A stretch of 13,966 nt of DNA from JBEEJZ01 sp046046915 (GTDB lineage Bacteria > Pseudomonadota > Gammaproteobacteria > Burkholderiales > Burkholderiaceae_C), in contig JBJOIT010000065.1 of assembly GCA_046046915.1 (NCBI GenBank), forward strand, positions 1 to 13,966, read 5' to 3'. Each line of letters opens with the position of its first letter. Within the stretch, counting starts at the first letter, position 1. Positions 1-8,054 of the stretch are shown here, one piece after another. The notes beneath the pieces were generated by a model. The model was not told the DNA's origin. It searched no databases and worked only from the letters and a program-made list of their open reading frames with translations. Made by a program: the position numbers and the translations under genes.

Positions 1-127
1 CAGCAAGTGCGGGGGGCATTTTGTGACGGAGCCGTATGAGAATGCGCGTCACTTCGAGTGTGGCCTGTGCTCGCCTCCAGCACGCGCGGGTAAGGGCGCG
101 ACAGCGGGGGGGATTTTGTTGCACTGA
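1..127 (+). CDS. flhC: FlhC, flagellar master transcriptional activator subunit (C-terminal fragment)
   Basis: Only the last 41 codons are inside the window, read in the frame that starts at base 2 and ends at TGA 125-127. The peptide contains SKCGGHFVTEPYENARHFEC followed by GLCSPPARA. This matches the zinc-binding tail of FlhC, which uses four cysteines in two CxxC pairs. Three cysteines are visible. The fourth would be the codon that ends in the c at base 1, so it is just outside. FlhC pairs with FlhD in a heterohexamer that activates class II flagellar promoters. Placement directly before motA is the flhDC-motAB order known from enterobacteria and many betaproteobacteria. The identification rests on the cysteine spacing and the CxxCxPPxRA ending as well as context. 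Confidence 0.88.
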   Translation, partial: SKCGGHFVTEPYENARHFECGLCSPPARAGKGATAGGILLH

Positions 128-320
128 GGTCAAGCCAGGCAGCACCCCAAGACCGACTCAGCAAAAGGCCTTCGCAGGCCAAGACTGATGATCAGATTTA
201 GGCCGGCAATCCTGGCTTTCTAGGTGTTTTTGACGACACGATGCGCCACTAGAATTCAACGGCGCGAGCCATCACGTCACACCGGTGACGAATGCCGCCA
301 CTTTTTTGGGGCCAGCACAC
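128..320 (+). other. flhC-motA intergenic leader with nested inverted repeats
   Basis: No gene is visible in these 193 bases. There is a short perfect hairpin GGCCT-TCGC-AGGCC at 167-180, not followed by a T run, so it is not a convincing intrinsic terminator. An 8-bp inverted repeat, AAGCCAGG at 132-139 and CCTGGCTT at 211-218, encloses that hairpin and could form a larger stem. I could not find a convincing sigma-28 or sigma-70 promoter. The motA start may therefore be reached by read-through from flhDC or from a promoter I do not recognise. Confidence 0.35.
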
Positions 321-1181
321 ATGGTTGTTATTGTTGGATATGTCGTCTCGCTGGGTTGCATCTTTGGTGTTTACATCTTTCACGGCGGCAATATTGGGGT
401 GATCCTGACGGCACTGCCGTTCGAATTGATCACCATCTTCGGTGGCGCCCTGGGCGCATTCGCCGTGAACAACCAGCCCAAAGTACTGAAGGCAACCATA
501 GCCCTCATCCCGCAAGCGATCAAAAGCTCCAAGTACACCAAGGCGCGCTACATGGAATTGATGGCGCTGCTCTACGACATCCTGCAAAAGGCGCGCAAAG
601 AGGGCCTGATGGCCATCGAGAAAGATGTCGAGGCCCCCGAAGAGTCTGAAGTTTTTAAAAAATACCCCACGGTGGGCAGCGATCACCATGTGGTTGAGTT
701 CATGACCGACTATCTGCGCATGATGGTCTCAGGCAACCTGAACGCGCATGAAATCGAATCGCTGATGGACAGCGAAATTGATACCCATCACGCTGAAGCG
801 CATGCGCCTGTGGCAGCCATCGCACGCCTGGCTGGCGCCCTGCCCGCTTTCGGCATCGTGGCCGCCGTGCTGGGGGTGGTGAACACCATGGGATCGGTGG
901 GGCAACCACCTGCGGTACTGGGCGGCATGATCGCCTCTGCGCTGGTCGGTACCTTTTTGGGCATCTTGCTGGCTTACGGTGTGGTGGAGCCCTTGGGCGG
1001 CCTGTTGGAGCAAAAATCTGAAGACAGCGCCAAAGAGCTGCAATGCATCAAAACCACCCTGCTGGCCAGCATGCAGGGCTACAACCCTGCCACCGCTATT
1101 GAGTTTGGCCGCAAGGTCTTGTTCTCGACCGAGCGCCCTAGCTTCTCCGAGCTGGAAAACCATGTGCGCGGCAAGAAGTAA
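321..1181 (+). CDS. motA: MotA, flagellar motor stator protein
   Basis: MotA is the four-helix inner-membrane subunit of the proton-driven stator; five copies surround two MotB. The 286-residue product aligns along its whole length with Escherichia coli MotA (295 aa). The charged residues that contact FliG are present as R92 and E100 (R90 and E98 in E. coli), and the two channel prolines as P175 and P224. Typical stretches are SKYTKARYMELMALLY, LPAFGIVAAVLG and VGTFLGILLAYG. An upstream in-frame GTG at 285 would add 12 residues. The ATG at 321 is preferred because the family begins at the MVVIVGY helix and GGGG lies 9 bases upstream, though that ribosome site is weak. motB follows after 17 bases. 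Confidence 0.96.
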   Translation: MVVIVGYVVSLGCIFGVYIFHGGNIGVILTALPFELITIFGGALGAFAVNNQPKVLKATIALIPQAIKSSKYTKARYMELMALLYDILQKARKEGLMAIEKDVEAPEESEVFKKYPTVGSDHHVVEFMTDYLRMMVSGNLNAHEIESLMDSEIDTHHAEAHAPVAAIARLAGALPAFGIVAAVLGVVNTMGSVGQPPAVLGGMIASALVGTFLGILLAYGVVEPLGGLLEQKSEDSAKELQCIKTTLLASMQGYNPATAIEFGRKVLFSTERPSFSELENHVRGKK

Positions 1182-1198
1182 GCCCACCAGGACCTGAT

Positions 1199-2146
1199 AT
1201 GGCAGGCGACGCCAAAAAACTGCAGCCCATCATTGTCAAGAAAGTCAAGAAGGGTGGCCACTCGGCGCACGGTGGTGCCTGGAAGATTGCCTACGCCGAC
1301 TTTGTGACGGCCATGATGGCCTTCTTTTTGCTGATGTGGCTGCTGGGCTCGACCTCCGAGGGTGACAAAAAAGGCCTTTCCGACTATTTCAGTGCTCCGC
1401 TCAAAGTGGCCATGGCTGGTGGCAGTGGTGCTGGCGCCAGCAACAGCATTCTGACCGGGGGCGGCAAAGACCTGGCCCGCACCACAGGGCAAACGCCCAG
1501 CGGCGCTGGGGAAGACGCCATGGCCCGAAAAATGGCTGCGGATCAGCTGCGCGAAGCCGTCAAGGCAGAAGTCGCGAAACAAGACGCCAAGAAACTACGT
1601 GCGCTGAGCGACAAGATCAGCTCCATCATCTCCAACAGCCCACAACTGGCGGACTACAAATCGCAAATACGCCTGGAAACCACGCCGGATGGCTTGCAGA
1701 TTCAGATCGTTGATGAACAAAACCGCCCCATGTTCGACAGTGGCTCGGCGCTGGTCAAGCCTTACATGCGGGAGATCTTGCGCGCCATTGGTGCCGCCCT
1801 CAATGGCGTAGAAAACAAGATCAGCCTGGATGGCCACACCGATCGGGCATCGTTTGGCAACGGCGATCGCGGCTACAGCAACTGGGAGTTATCGGCCGAC
1901 CGCGCCAACTCCTCCCGTCGGGAACTGGTTGCTGCGGGCATGCCCGACGACAAGTTGGCCCGAGTCACTGGGTTGGCCTCCAGCAACTTGCTGGACCCTC
2001 AAAACCCTCTGAGTCCAACCAACCGAAGAATCAGTATCATCGTCATGACCCGTGAGGCCGAGGAACGCATGCTAGGTGGTGCCCGCCCGGTGGTGGCATC
2101 AGAAAGTGCCCCATCGGAGCCCATCGAGCCTCCATCAAAGCCATGA
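1199..2146 (+). CDS. motB: MotB, peptidoglycan-anchored stator protein
   Basis: MotB anchors the stator to the cell wall and carries the proton-binding aspartate. The 315-aa product has a basic cytoplasmic N-terminus (about 1-28), a single transmembrane helix (about 30-50) with the essential aspartate at D34 in YADFVTAMMAF (D32 in E. coli), and a flexible stretch (about 52-140). It ends in an OmpA-like peptidoglycan-binding domain (about 155-285) with LDGHTD at 210-215, NWELSADRA near 228-236 and NRRIS at 275-279. The ribosome site AGGA is at 1189-1192, six bases before the ATG. It is co-transcribed with motA. The usual chemotaxis core (cheA, cheW, receptors) does not follow; cheY comes next after 67 bases. 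Confidence 0.96.
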   Translation: MAGDAKKLQPIIVKKVKKGGHSAHGGAWKIAYADFVTAMMAFFLLMWLLGSTSEGDKKGLSDYFSAPLKVAMAGGSGAGASNSILTGGGKDLARTTGQTPSGAGEDAMARKMAADQLREAVKAEVAKQDAKKLRALSDKISSIISNSPQLADYKSQIRLETTPDGLQIQIVDEQNRPMFDSGSALVKPYMREILRAIGAALNGVENKISLDGHTDRASFGNGDRGYSNWELSADRANSSRRELVAAGMPDDKLARVTGLASSNLLDPQNPLSPTNRRISIIVMTREAEERMLGGARPVVASESAPSEPIEPPSKP

Positions 2147-2213
2147 CGCGACGAAACAATGAACTGGCAATCCAACATCAAATTCAGGCCGTGCGCCATT
2201 GAAAGGGCCTTCC

Positions 2214-2603
2214 ATGGCAAATGAACTGCGTTTTCTGGTGGTTGACGACTTCTCCACCATGCGCCGCATCGTGCGCAACCTGCTCAAGGAAAGTGGTTAC
2301 GCAGAAGCCGATGAGGCCGAAGACGGCGTGGTTGCGCTCAACAAACTGCGCAACAGCCGGTTTGATTTTGTCGTCAGCGATATCAACATGCCCAACATGA
2401 ATGGCTTCGAGTTGCTGGCAGAAATCAAGAAGGACGAAAAGCTCAAGCACCTGCCGGTGTTGATGGTGACGGCTGAGGCTCGCAAGGAAGACATCGTTCT
2501 GGCGGCTCAACAAGGTGCCGCCGGCTACATCGTCAAGCCCTTCACAAAAGCCACCCTGGAAGACAAGGTGGCGAATATTCTTAAAAAGCTGGGGCTGCAG
2601 TGA
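2214..2603 (+). CDS. cheY: CheY, chemotaxis response regulator
   Basis: CheY is a single-domain receiver that, when phosphorylated by CheA, binds FliM to change motor rotation. The 129-aa protein is close to E. coli CheY over its full length. The acidic pocket D11 and D12, phospho-acceptor D56, switch residue T86, aromatic Y105 and lysine K108 are all present. The tryptophan after the phospho-acceptor in E. coli (W58) is isoleucine here. The ATG at 2214 is chosen because AAGGG at 2203-2207 lies six bases upstream and the family starts there; an upstream TTG at 2199 is less likely. The stop overlaps the cheZ start by one base (TGATG), which suggests translational coupling. Confidence 0.96.
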   Translation: MANELRFLVVDDFSTMRRIVRNLLKESGYAEADEAEDGVVALNKLRNSRFDFVVSDINMPNMNGFELLAEIKKDEKLKHLPVLMVTAEARKEDIVLAAQQGAAGYIVKPFTKATLEDKVANILKKLGLQ

Positions 2604-3244
2604 TGAGCGCCGACAACAGTCCAAGCAACGAACCCGACGGCGCAAACCCCACCGTGGACATTCACCACAAAATTGGCGTCCTCACGCGACAGCTGCACGA
2701 TTCGCTGAACGGCCTGGGGCTAGCGGGCAAGCTCAAAGGCACCGCAGAGGAACTGCCCGATGCCAAAAGCCGCTTGAACTACATTGCTCGCCTTACAGGC
2801 GAGGCCGCAGAAAAGGTATTGAACCGGGTCGACCAGGCCAAGGCGCAGCACGCGCACATGGCAGCAGAAACCCAGCGCGTGGCTGCTCTGATCGTAAAGG
2901 ACCCTGTCGCGGCAGTGGCCAAGGGGCATGTTTTGAACTTCGTGCACGATGTCGAGAAAACCTCCCAGGAAATCGACCAGCACCTGACCGAAATCATGAT
3001 GGCCCAGGACTTCCACGACCTGACTGGCCAGGTGATTGCCAAGGTGGTGGCCCTGGCGGCCAACATCGAAGAACAGCTAGTGCAGCTGCTGATTCAAACC
3101 GCCCCGCCCAACGCCAGTGTTGCCGCACCCACGGCGGCCTATGTGCCTGCGTTGGCAGGACCGGTTGTTAACCCGGAGGGCAACACCGAGGTGGTGACTG
3201 GTCAATCCGAGGTCGACGACCTGTTGGCGAGCTTGGGCTTCTGA
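2603..3244 (+). CDS. cheZ: CheZ, CheY-phosphate phosphatase
   Basis: CheZ removes the phosphate from CheY and so ends the signal. The 213-aa product is mostly helical, as expected for the long four-helix-bundle dimer. It carries the catalytic segment AQDFHDLTGQVI, with D139 and the catalytic glutamine Q143 (D143 and Q147 in E. coli). It ends in EVDDLLASLGF, the C-terminal helix that docks on CheY, after a proline/alanine-rich linker at about 165-200. The ATG at 2603 overlaps the cheY stop; a GTG one codon earlier (2600) is also possible. A probable terminator follows. Confidence 0.95.
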   Translation: MSADNSPSNEPDGANPTVDIHHKIGVLTRQLHDSLNGLGLAGKLKGTAEELPDAKSRLNYIARLTGEAAEKVLNRVDQAKAQHAHMAAETQRVAALIVKDPVAAVAKGHVLNFVHDVEKTSQEIDQHLTEIMMAQDFHDLTGQVIAKVVALAANIEEQLVQLLIQTAPPNASVAAPTAAYVPALAGPVVNPEGNTEVVTGQSEVDDLLASLGF

Positions 3245-3264
3245 CGCCCCGCCGGGGGAATAGA

Positions 3265-3300
3265 GGGGGATTTCGCCCCCTATTTATGCTTTAGTTTTTA
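3265..3300 (+). terminator. Probable intrinsic terminator after cheZ
   Basis: A GGGGG (3265-3269), loop ATTTCG, CCCCC (3276-3280) stem is followed by a T-rich stretch including TATTTATGCTTTAGTTTTT. The flanking TA on each side could extend the stem around a small bulge. It lies 21 bases after the cheZ stop and would separate the motAB-cheYZ unit from flhB. The T tract is interrupted, so it may terminate only partly. Confidence 0.6.
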
Positions 3301-3343
3301 TAGCGCCTCATGACAATGGTGGGAAGCAGTCTCCCCCTACGTC

Positions 3344-4501
3344 ATGGAATCCAGCAGTCAAGATCGCAACCTACCCGCCTCAGAGCGCAAGCTCCAGCAG
3401 GCGCGTGACGACGGCCAGGTCAACCGCTCGCGAGACTTGTCGCATCTGGCAGTGCTTGGCGCTGGGGCACTCGGCCTGATCGCTCTGTTGCCGCTGGGCT
3501 TTGATCGACTCAAACTCAGCCTGAGCCAGCAGCTCAGATTCAATGCCACCCACCTGACGCAGCCGGGCAACATGCTCGACCGTCTGCAAGACATGGTCAG
3601 CATCGGCCTGATGGCCAGCGTGGCCTTTGCGGGCATCGTGTCGTTGGCTGCCATTGCCAGCGCTGTGGCCAGTGGCGGCTGGGTGCAAAGTCTCAAACCC
3701 ATCATGCCGGACTTCAGCCGCGTCAACCCGCTATCGGGTTTCGGGCGACTGTTTACCAAAGACAAGGCGATCGAGGTCGCCAAGATGACCCTCATCACAG
3801 GTGTGCTGTTTGCCATCGGCGCCACTTACCTCAGCTCTGGCCTGCCCACGCTGGCCAGCATGATGATGCAGCCCTCCCCAGCGGCCATCGTGCATTTGAC
3901 CGACTGGATCAAGGCGGGCTTGGGCCTGCTGATGCTGGTGGTGCTGTGCGTGGCCATGATCGACGTGCCCATCCAGAACTTTTTGCACAAATCGCACCTG
4001 AAGATGAGTCATCAGGAAATGAAGCAGGAGCACAAGGAGTCTGACGGCAACCCGCAGATGAAAGGCCGCATGCGCCAGCGCCAGCGTGAGATGGCCAATG
4101 GCAACAGCATCCGCGCCGTTCCCAAAGCCGACTTTGTGGTGATGAACCCCACCCACTACGCTGTGGCGATCAAATACGATGAAAAGTCGATGGCGGCACC
4201 GCAGGTCATCTCCAAGGGCGCAGACGTGCTGGCCTTCAAGATTCGCGAGCTGGCCAAGGCCAGCAACATCCCCGTGTTGCAGTCCCCTGTGCTGGCGCGT
4301 GCCCTGTATGCCCACGCTGAGCTGGATCGTGACATTCCCTCCAGCCTGTACACCGCTGTGGCGCAGGTGCTGGCCTACGTGTACCGCTTGCGGGCTGCCT
4401 TGCGTGGCGATGGCCCCATGCCGCTGGAAGTACCCATGCCCTTTGTTCCACCCGAACTCGATCCGCTGTCGCGCACAGTGGCACATGAGGAAACAACATG
4501 A
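3344..4501 (+). CDS. flhB: FlhB, flagellar export gate protein and substrate-specificity switch
   Basis: FlhB is an inner-membrane part of the flagellar type III export gate. Its self-cleaving cytoplasmic domain switches export from rod/hook proteins to filament proteins. The 385-aa product (E. coli 382) has a basic N-terminus (ERKLQQARDDGQVNRSRDL), transmembrane helices at roughly 35-52, 88-110, 145-165 and 190-212, and a linker. The autocleavage motif NPTH is at 268-271, with cleavage expected between N268 and P269. A conserved tail includes DIPSSLYTAVAQVLAYVY. The proline-rich end LPLEVP-like segment is typical. No clear ribosome site precedes the ATG at 3344, and no other in-frame start is apparent nearby. 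It overlaps flhA by four bases (ATGA). Confidence 0.96.
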   Translation: MESSSQDRNLPASERKLQQARDDGQVNRSRDLSHLAVLGAGALGLIALLPLGFDRLKLSLSQQLRFNATHLTQPGNMLDRLQDMVSIGLMASVAFAGIVSLAAIASAVASGGWVQSLKPIMPDFSRVNPLSGFGRLFTKDKAIEVAKMTLITGVLFAIGATYLSSGLPTLASMMMQPSPAAIVHLTDWIKAGLGLLMLVVLCVAMIDVPIQNFLHKSHLKMSHQEMKQEHKESDGNPQMKGRMRQRQREMANGNSIRAVPKADFVVMNPTHYAVAIKYDEKSMAAPQVISKGADVLAFKIRELAKASNIPVLQSPVLARALYAHAELDRDIPSSLYTAVAQVLAYVYRLRAALRGDGPMPLEVPMPFVPPELDPLSRTVAHEETT

Positions 4502-6579
4502 ACACCCAACTGCGTGGATTGCAGCAATGGTTTGGTAACAACGCCGCAGCGGTGCAAGGCGCCGCGGCACCGCTGTTGGTCGTTGCCATCTTGGCCATGA
4601 TGGTTCTGCCCCTGCCGGCCTGGTTGCTGGACGTGTTCTTCACACTCAACATCTCGGTGGCCTTGATGGTGATGATGGTGGCGGCCTACATGCTCAAGCC
4701 ATTGGACTTTGCGGCCTTCCCTGCGGTGCTGCTGCTGACCACCCTGATGCGTTTGTCTTTGAACGTGGCCTCCACCCGAGTGGTGCTGCTTGAAGGCCAT
4801 ACCGGTCCTGGGGCTGCCGGCGCCGTGATCGAGGCCTTTGGCCACTTCCTGATCGGTGGCAACTTTGCCGTGGGTTTGATCGTGTTCTCCATCCTGGTGG
4901 TGATCAACTTTGTGGTGGTGACCAAAGGTGCCGAGCGCATTGCCGAGGTCTCCGCACGCTTTGCCCTGGACGCCATGCCCGGCAAACAGATGGCAGTCGA
5001 TGCCGATCTGAACGCCGGCACCATTGACGAAAAAGAAGCCAAGCGCCGTCGTGCCGAAGTGGCGGAAGAAGCTGACTTTTTCGGCTCGATGGACGGCGCT
5101 TCCAAGTTTGTGCGCGGCGACGCCGTGGCCGGCATTCTGATTTTGTTGATCAACATTCTGGGTGGCTTTGCCATTGGTGTGCTGCAACACGGCCTGAGTG
5201 CAGGCCAAGCGGCAGACACCTACATTCTGCTGGCGGTGGGTGATGCACTGGTGGCGCAGATTCCAGGCCTGCTGATCTCCGTGGCAGCGGCCATGGTCGT
5301 GTCCCGCGTGGGCAAGGACCACGACCTGGGTCGACAGATCGTGAACCAGATGTTCATCTCGCCCCGCGTGCTGGGCATCACATCAGCCATCATGGGCATT
5401 CTGGGCCTCATCCCCGGCATGCCACACATGGTGTTTTTGGGTATTTCGCTGGCCTTTGGCTACGCCGCCTGGGTGTTGGCGCACGCTCCGGTGCCGACCG
5501 AGGCGGTGGTAGAAACACCTGTGGTCAACCCCGATGGCGAAGCCACCTGGGACGACCTGCAGCCAGTCGATCAACTGGGCCTGGAGCTGGGTTATCGCCT
5601 GATCAGCCTGGTGGACAAGAGCCGCCAGGGCGATCTGCTGACCCGTATTCGCGGCGTGCGTCGCAAGTTTGCGCAAGAGGTAGGCTTTTTGCCGCCATCG
5701 GTGCATGTGCGCGACAACCTGGAACTCAAGCCCAGTGCCTACCGCATCACCCTGCGTGGCGTGATCGTGGGCGAAGGCGAGGCCTTCCCCGGCATGTTCC
5801 TGGCCATCAACCCCGGCGGCATCGCCACCCCCTTGATCGGCACTCCCACCACCGACCCTGCTTTTGGCCTGCCCGCGCACTGGATCGACGAACGGCAAAA
5901 GGAAGCGGCACAAATGGCCGGTTTTACCGTGGTTGATTCCGAGACTGTGATGGCCACCCATTTGTCACACTTGATGCAAGTCCAGGCCTCGAAACTTTTG
6001 AGCCGGACCGAAACCCAGCAGCTGGTCGAACATGTCAGCAAGCTGGCTCCCAAACTGATTGAAGAGGTGGTGCCCAAGATGGTCTCGATCGCGGTCTTCC
6101 AGAAAGTCTTGCAGTTGCTGCTGGACGAAGCCGTGCACATTCGCGACATCCGCACCATCATCGAATCAATTGCCGAGCACGCTGGCAGCACGGCCGACCC
6201 GGTCGAACTGGCCCGTCGCGTCCGGGTAGCCCTGGCCCCCGCCATCGTTCAGCAAATTTATGGTCCCACCCGCGAGCTCAATGTGATTGCTATTGACCCG
6301 TCGCTTGAACGCCTGCTGGTGCAGGCCCTGGGCGGCACCTCTGGTCCAGCACTGGACCCCGGCGTGGCTGACATGCTGAGCCGTACGGCTGCCGACGTGG
6401 CCTTGAAGCAGGAAGAAATTGGCGTCCCCGCCTGCCTGCTGGTGCCCGACCAAATTCGCGGGGCTATTGCCCGCTTGCTGCGCCGTGTGGCGCCGCGCCT
6501 GCAGGTGCTCTCGCACAGCGAGATCCCTGACACACACACCATTCGTATCGGCCCGATTTTGAGAGGCGCAACACCATGA
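4498..6579 (+). CDS. flhA: FlhA, flagellar export gate protein
   Basis: FlhA forms the nonameric ring of the flagellar type III export gate and docks chaperone-substrate complexes. At 693 aa it has the family length. The first ~330 residues hold about eight transmembrane helices. The FHIPEP family signature lies at about 147-171 (RIAEVSARFALDAMPGKQM region). Residues known to matter for proton-driven export are all present at the same numbers as in Salmonella: R94, K203 and D208. The rest (about 345-693) is the soluble cytoplasmic domain. GAGG at 4487-4490 precedes the ATG by seven bases. The start overlaps the flhB stop and the end overlaps the flhF start, each by four bases (ATGA). Confidence 0.97.
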   Translation: MNTQLRGLQQWFGNNAAAVQGAAAPLLVVAILAMMVLPLPAWLLDVFFTLNISVALMVMMVAAYMLKPLDFAAFPAVLLLTTLMRLSLNVASTRVVLLEGHTGPGAAGAVIEAFGHFLIGGNFAVGLIVFSILVVINFVVVTKGAERIAEVSARFALDAMPGKQMAVDADLNAGTIDEKEAKRRRAEVAEEADFFGSMDGASKFVRGDAVAGILILLINILGGFAIGVLQHGLSAGQAADTYILLAVGDALVAQIPGLLISVAAAMVVSRVGKDHDLGRQIVNQMFISPRVLGITSAIMGILGLIPGMPHMVFLGISLAFGYAAWVLAHAPVPTEAVVETPVVNPDGEATWDDLQPVDQLGLELGYRLISLVDKSRQGDLLTRIRGVRRKFAQEVGFLPPSVHVRDNLELKPSAYRITLRGVIVGEGEAFPGMFLAINPGGIATPLIGTPTTDPAFGLPAHWIDERQKEAAQMAGFTVVDSETVMATHLSHLMQVQASKLLSRTETQQLVEHVSKLAPKLIEEVVPKMVSIAVFQKVLQLLLDEAVHIRDIRTIIESIAEHAGSTADPVELARRVRVALAPAIVQQIYGPTRELNVIAIDPSLERLLVQALGGTSGPALDPGVADMLSRTAADVALKQEEIGVPACLLVPDQIRGAIARLLRRVAPRLQVLSHSEIPDTHTIRIGPILRGATP

Positions 6580-8054
6580 ACATTCAACGCTTTACCGGTG
6601 CCACCGCACGCGAAGCTCTGGCCAAGGCCCGCATGGCTTTCGGAGACGGAACGCTGATCCTGTCCAACCGCCCCATCGCGGGTGGCGTCGAAGTCATGGC
6701 CACAGCTGAAGACGCGCTGCAAGCGCTGGACGAAGCCCACGCCCGCAACACGATGAGCATGGGCGGCAAACCACAGCAGAACGACACCCCGCGCCAGCAG
6801 GCGCGTGAGGCCGCTGCACTGGAAAACAACAGCGTCGAGCAAGACACCGAGCAGTTGGCCATGAGCACCCTGTCGTTTCAGGACTATGTGCGTGAGCGCA
6901 TGCTGCGTCGCCGCCATGAAGCCTTGCAAAGTGGCGCCCAGGCCGATGCCACCGACACACCCCGTACGACCCAGCAACCACAGCGCGCCGCAGCGCCTTT
7001 GGCTCGCGCGGCAACAAGCCCCAGTGCCAGCCAGGCACGCAAGGCGGAAGACGCCCCCGCTCGCACGGCCGCAGCACCTGTGGCCAGCCCCGCCCCCGCC
7101 AGCGTGCCCAGCCACATCACCGAAGAGCTGCAGGCCATGAAGGCCATGATCGAGGACCGTTTCAACACCCTGAGCTGGCTGGGCCAGGCCCAGCAGCGCC
7201 CGGTGCAGTCCAGCCTGATGCTCAAGCTCATACGTGCCGGCTACTCGCCCACCTTGTCGCGCGCCATCATGGAAAAGCTGCCACCGCAACTGGAAGAGGC
7301 CCAGGCCCTGCGTTGGGTGATGGACGTGCTGGAGCGCAACCTGCGCACCGGCGCCAATGCGCGGCCCTTGCACGAAGAAGGCGGCGTATTCGCCCTGGTG
7401 GGCGCCACTGGTGTGGGCAAAACCACCACCGCAGCCAAACTGGCGGGGCTTTGTGCGCAAGTGCATGGCCCATCCAGCGTGGGCTTGATTACCCTGGACA
7501 CCTACCGCATTGGCGCACATGACCAGTTGCGCACCTTCGGCCGCATGATGGGCATCGTGGCGCACCTGGCCCACGACCAAGCGGCTCTGCAAGATTTACT
7601 GGGTCTGCTGTCGGGCAAAAAGCTGGTCTTGATCGACACCACCGGTGTGGCCCCACATGACACCCGCAAACAAGACATGCTCAACGTCCTGAACTTGCCC
7701 TCGGTCAAACGCCTCATGGTGATGAATGCTGGCGCCCACGGTGACACCTTGGATGACATGGCCGCCTCTTTCAAATCCAGTGGTGTGCAGCAGGCCGTTA
7801 TTTCCAAGGTGGACGAGGCTGTGAAACTGGGCCCCGTGTTGGACGCCGCCATCCGCCACCACCTGGTGGTACGCGGGGTAACCAACGGCCAGCGTGTGCC
7901 GGAAGACTGGGAAGAGGCCGACGCCGCCAGCCTGGTGCGTACTTCCATGCGCGCGCCCACCAAATCCGCATTCGATCCTGTCGCATCCGACCTGAACTTG
8001 TTCTTTGCCGATTCACGTAGCCCAGCCGCATCTGGAGCACGTCTGCATGCTTGA
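6576..8054 (+). CDS. flhF: FlhF, SRP-family GTPase for flagellar placement
   Basis: FlhF is related to Ffh and FtsY and places flagella, usually at a pole. The 492-aa product has the FlhF N-terminal start MNIQRFTGATAREAL. A long low-complexity Ala/Pro/Gln-rich linker runs from about 112 to 180. The NG domain runs from about 185 onward: P-loop GATGVGKT at 276-283, the SRP-type DTYRIGAHDQL at 308-318, a G3-like DTTG at 354-357, the family segment HGDTLDDM near 388-395, and a G4 site SKVD at 410-413. The family norms at the last two sites are DTAG/DTVG and TKxD, so both are slightly variant. It overlaps flhA by four bases and the next gene by eight, so it sits in a translationally coupled run. 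Confidence 0.95.
   Translation: MNIQRFTGATAREALAKARMAFGDGTLILSNRPIAGGVEVMATAEDALQALDEAHARNTMSMGGKPQQNDTPRQQAREAAALENNSVEQDTEQLAMSTLSFQDYVRERMLRRRHEALQSGAQADATDTPRTTQQPQRAAAPLARAATSPSASQARKAEDAPARTAAAPVASPAPASVPSHITEELQAMKAMIEDRFNTLSWLGQAQQRPVQSSLMLKLIRAGYSPTLSRAIMEKLPPQLEEAQALRWVMDVLERNLRTGANARPLHEEGGVFALVGATGVGKTTTAAKLAGLCAQVHGPSSVGLITLDTYRIGAHDQLRTFGRMMGIVAHLAHDQAALQDLLGLLSGKKLVLIDTTGVAPHDTRKQDMLNVLNLPSVKRLMVMNAGAHGDTLDDMAASFKSSGVQQAVISKVDEAVKLGPVLDAAIRHHLVVRGVTNGQRVPEDWEEADAASLVRTSMRAPTKSAFDPVASDLNLFFADSRSPAASGARLHA

Noticed and set aside
1889..1896. TTATCGGC, an exact sigma-28 -10 element (GCCGATAA) on the - strand inside motB
   Set aside because: No matching -35 element is found 11 bases upstream, and the bases encode the conserved LSADRA segment of MotB, so it is a chance match.
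2301..2314. GCCGAT with a GAAAGTGG-like element upstream in cheY
   Set aside because: The spacer is 10 not 11, both elements are poor, and the stretch encodes conserved CheY sequence.
6258..7592. Long open frame (about 444 codons) on the - strand opposite flhA and flhF
   Set aside because: It is rich in His, Gln and Gly in the way of antisense shadows of GC-rich genes, has no recognisable domain, and lies opposite two certain genes.
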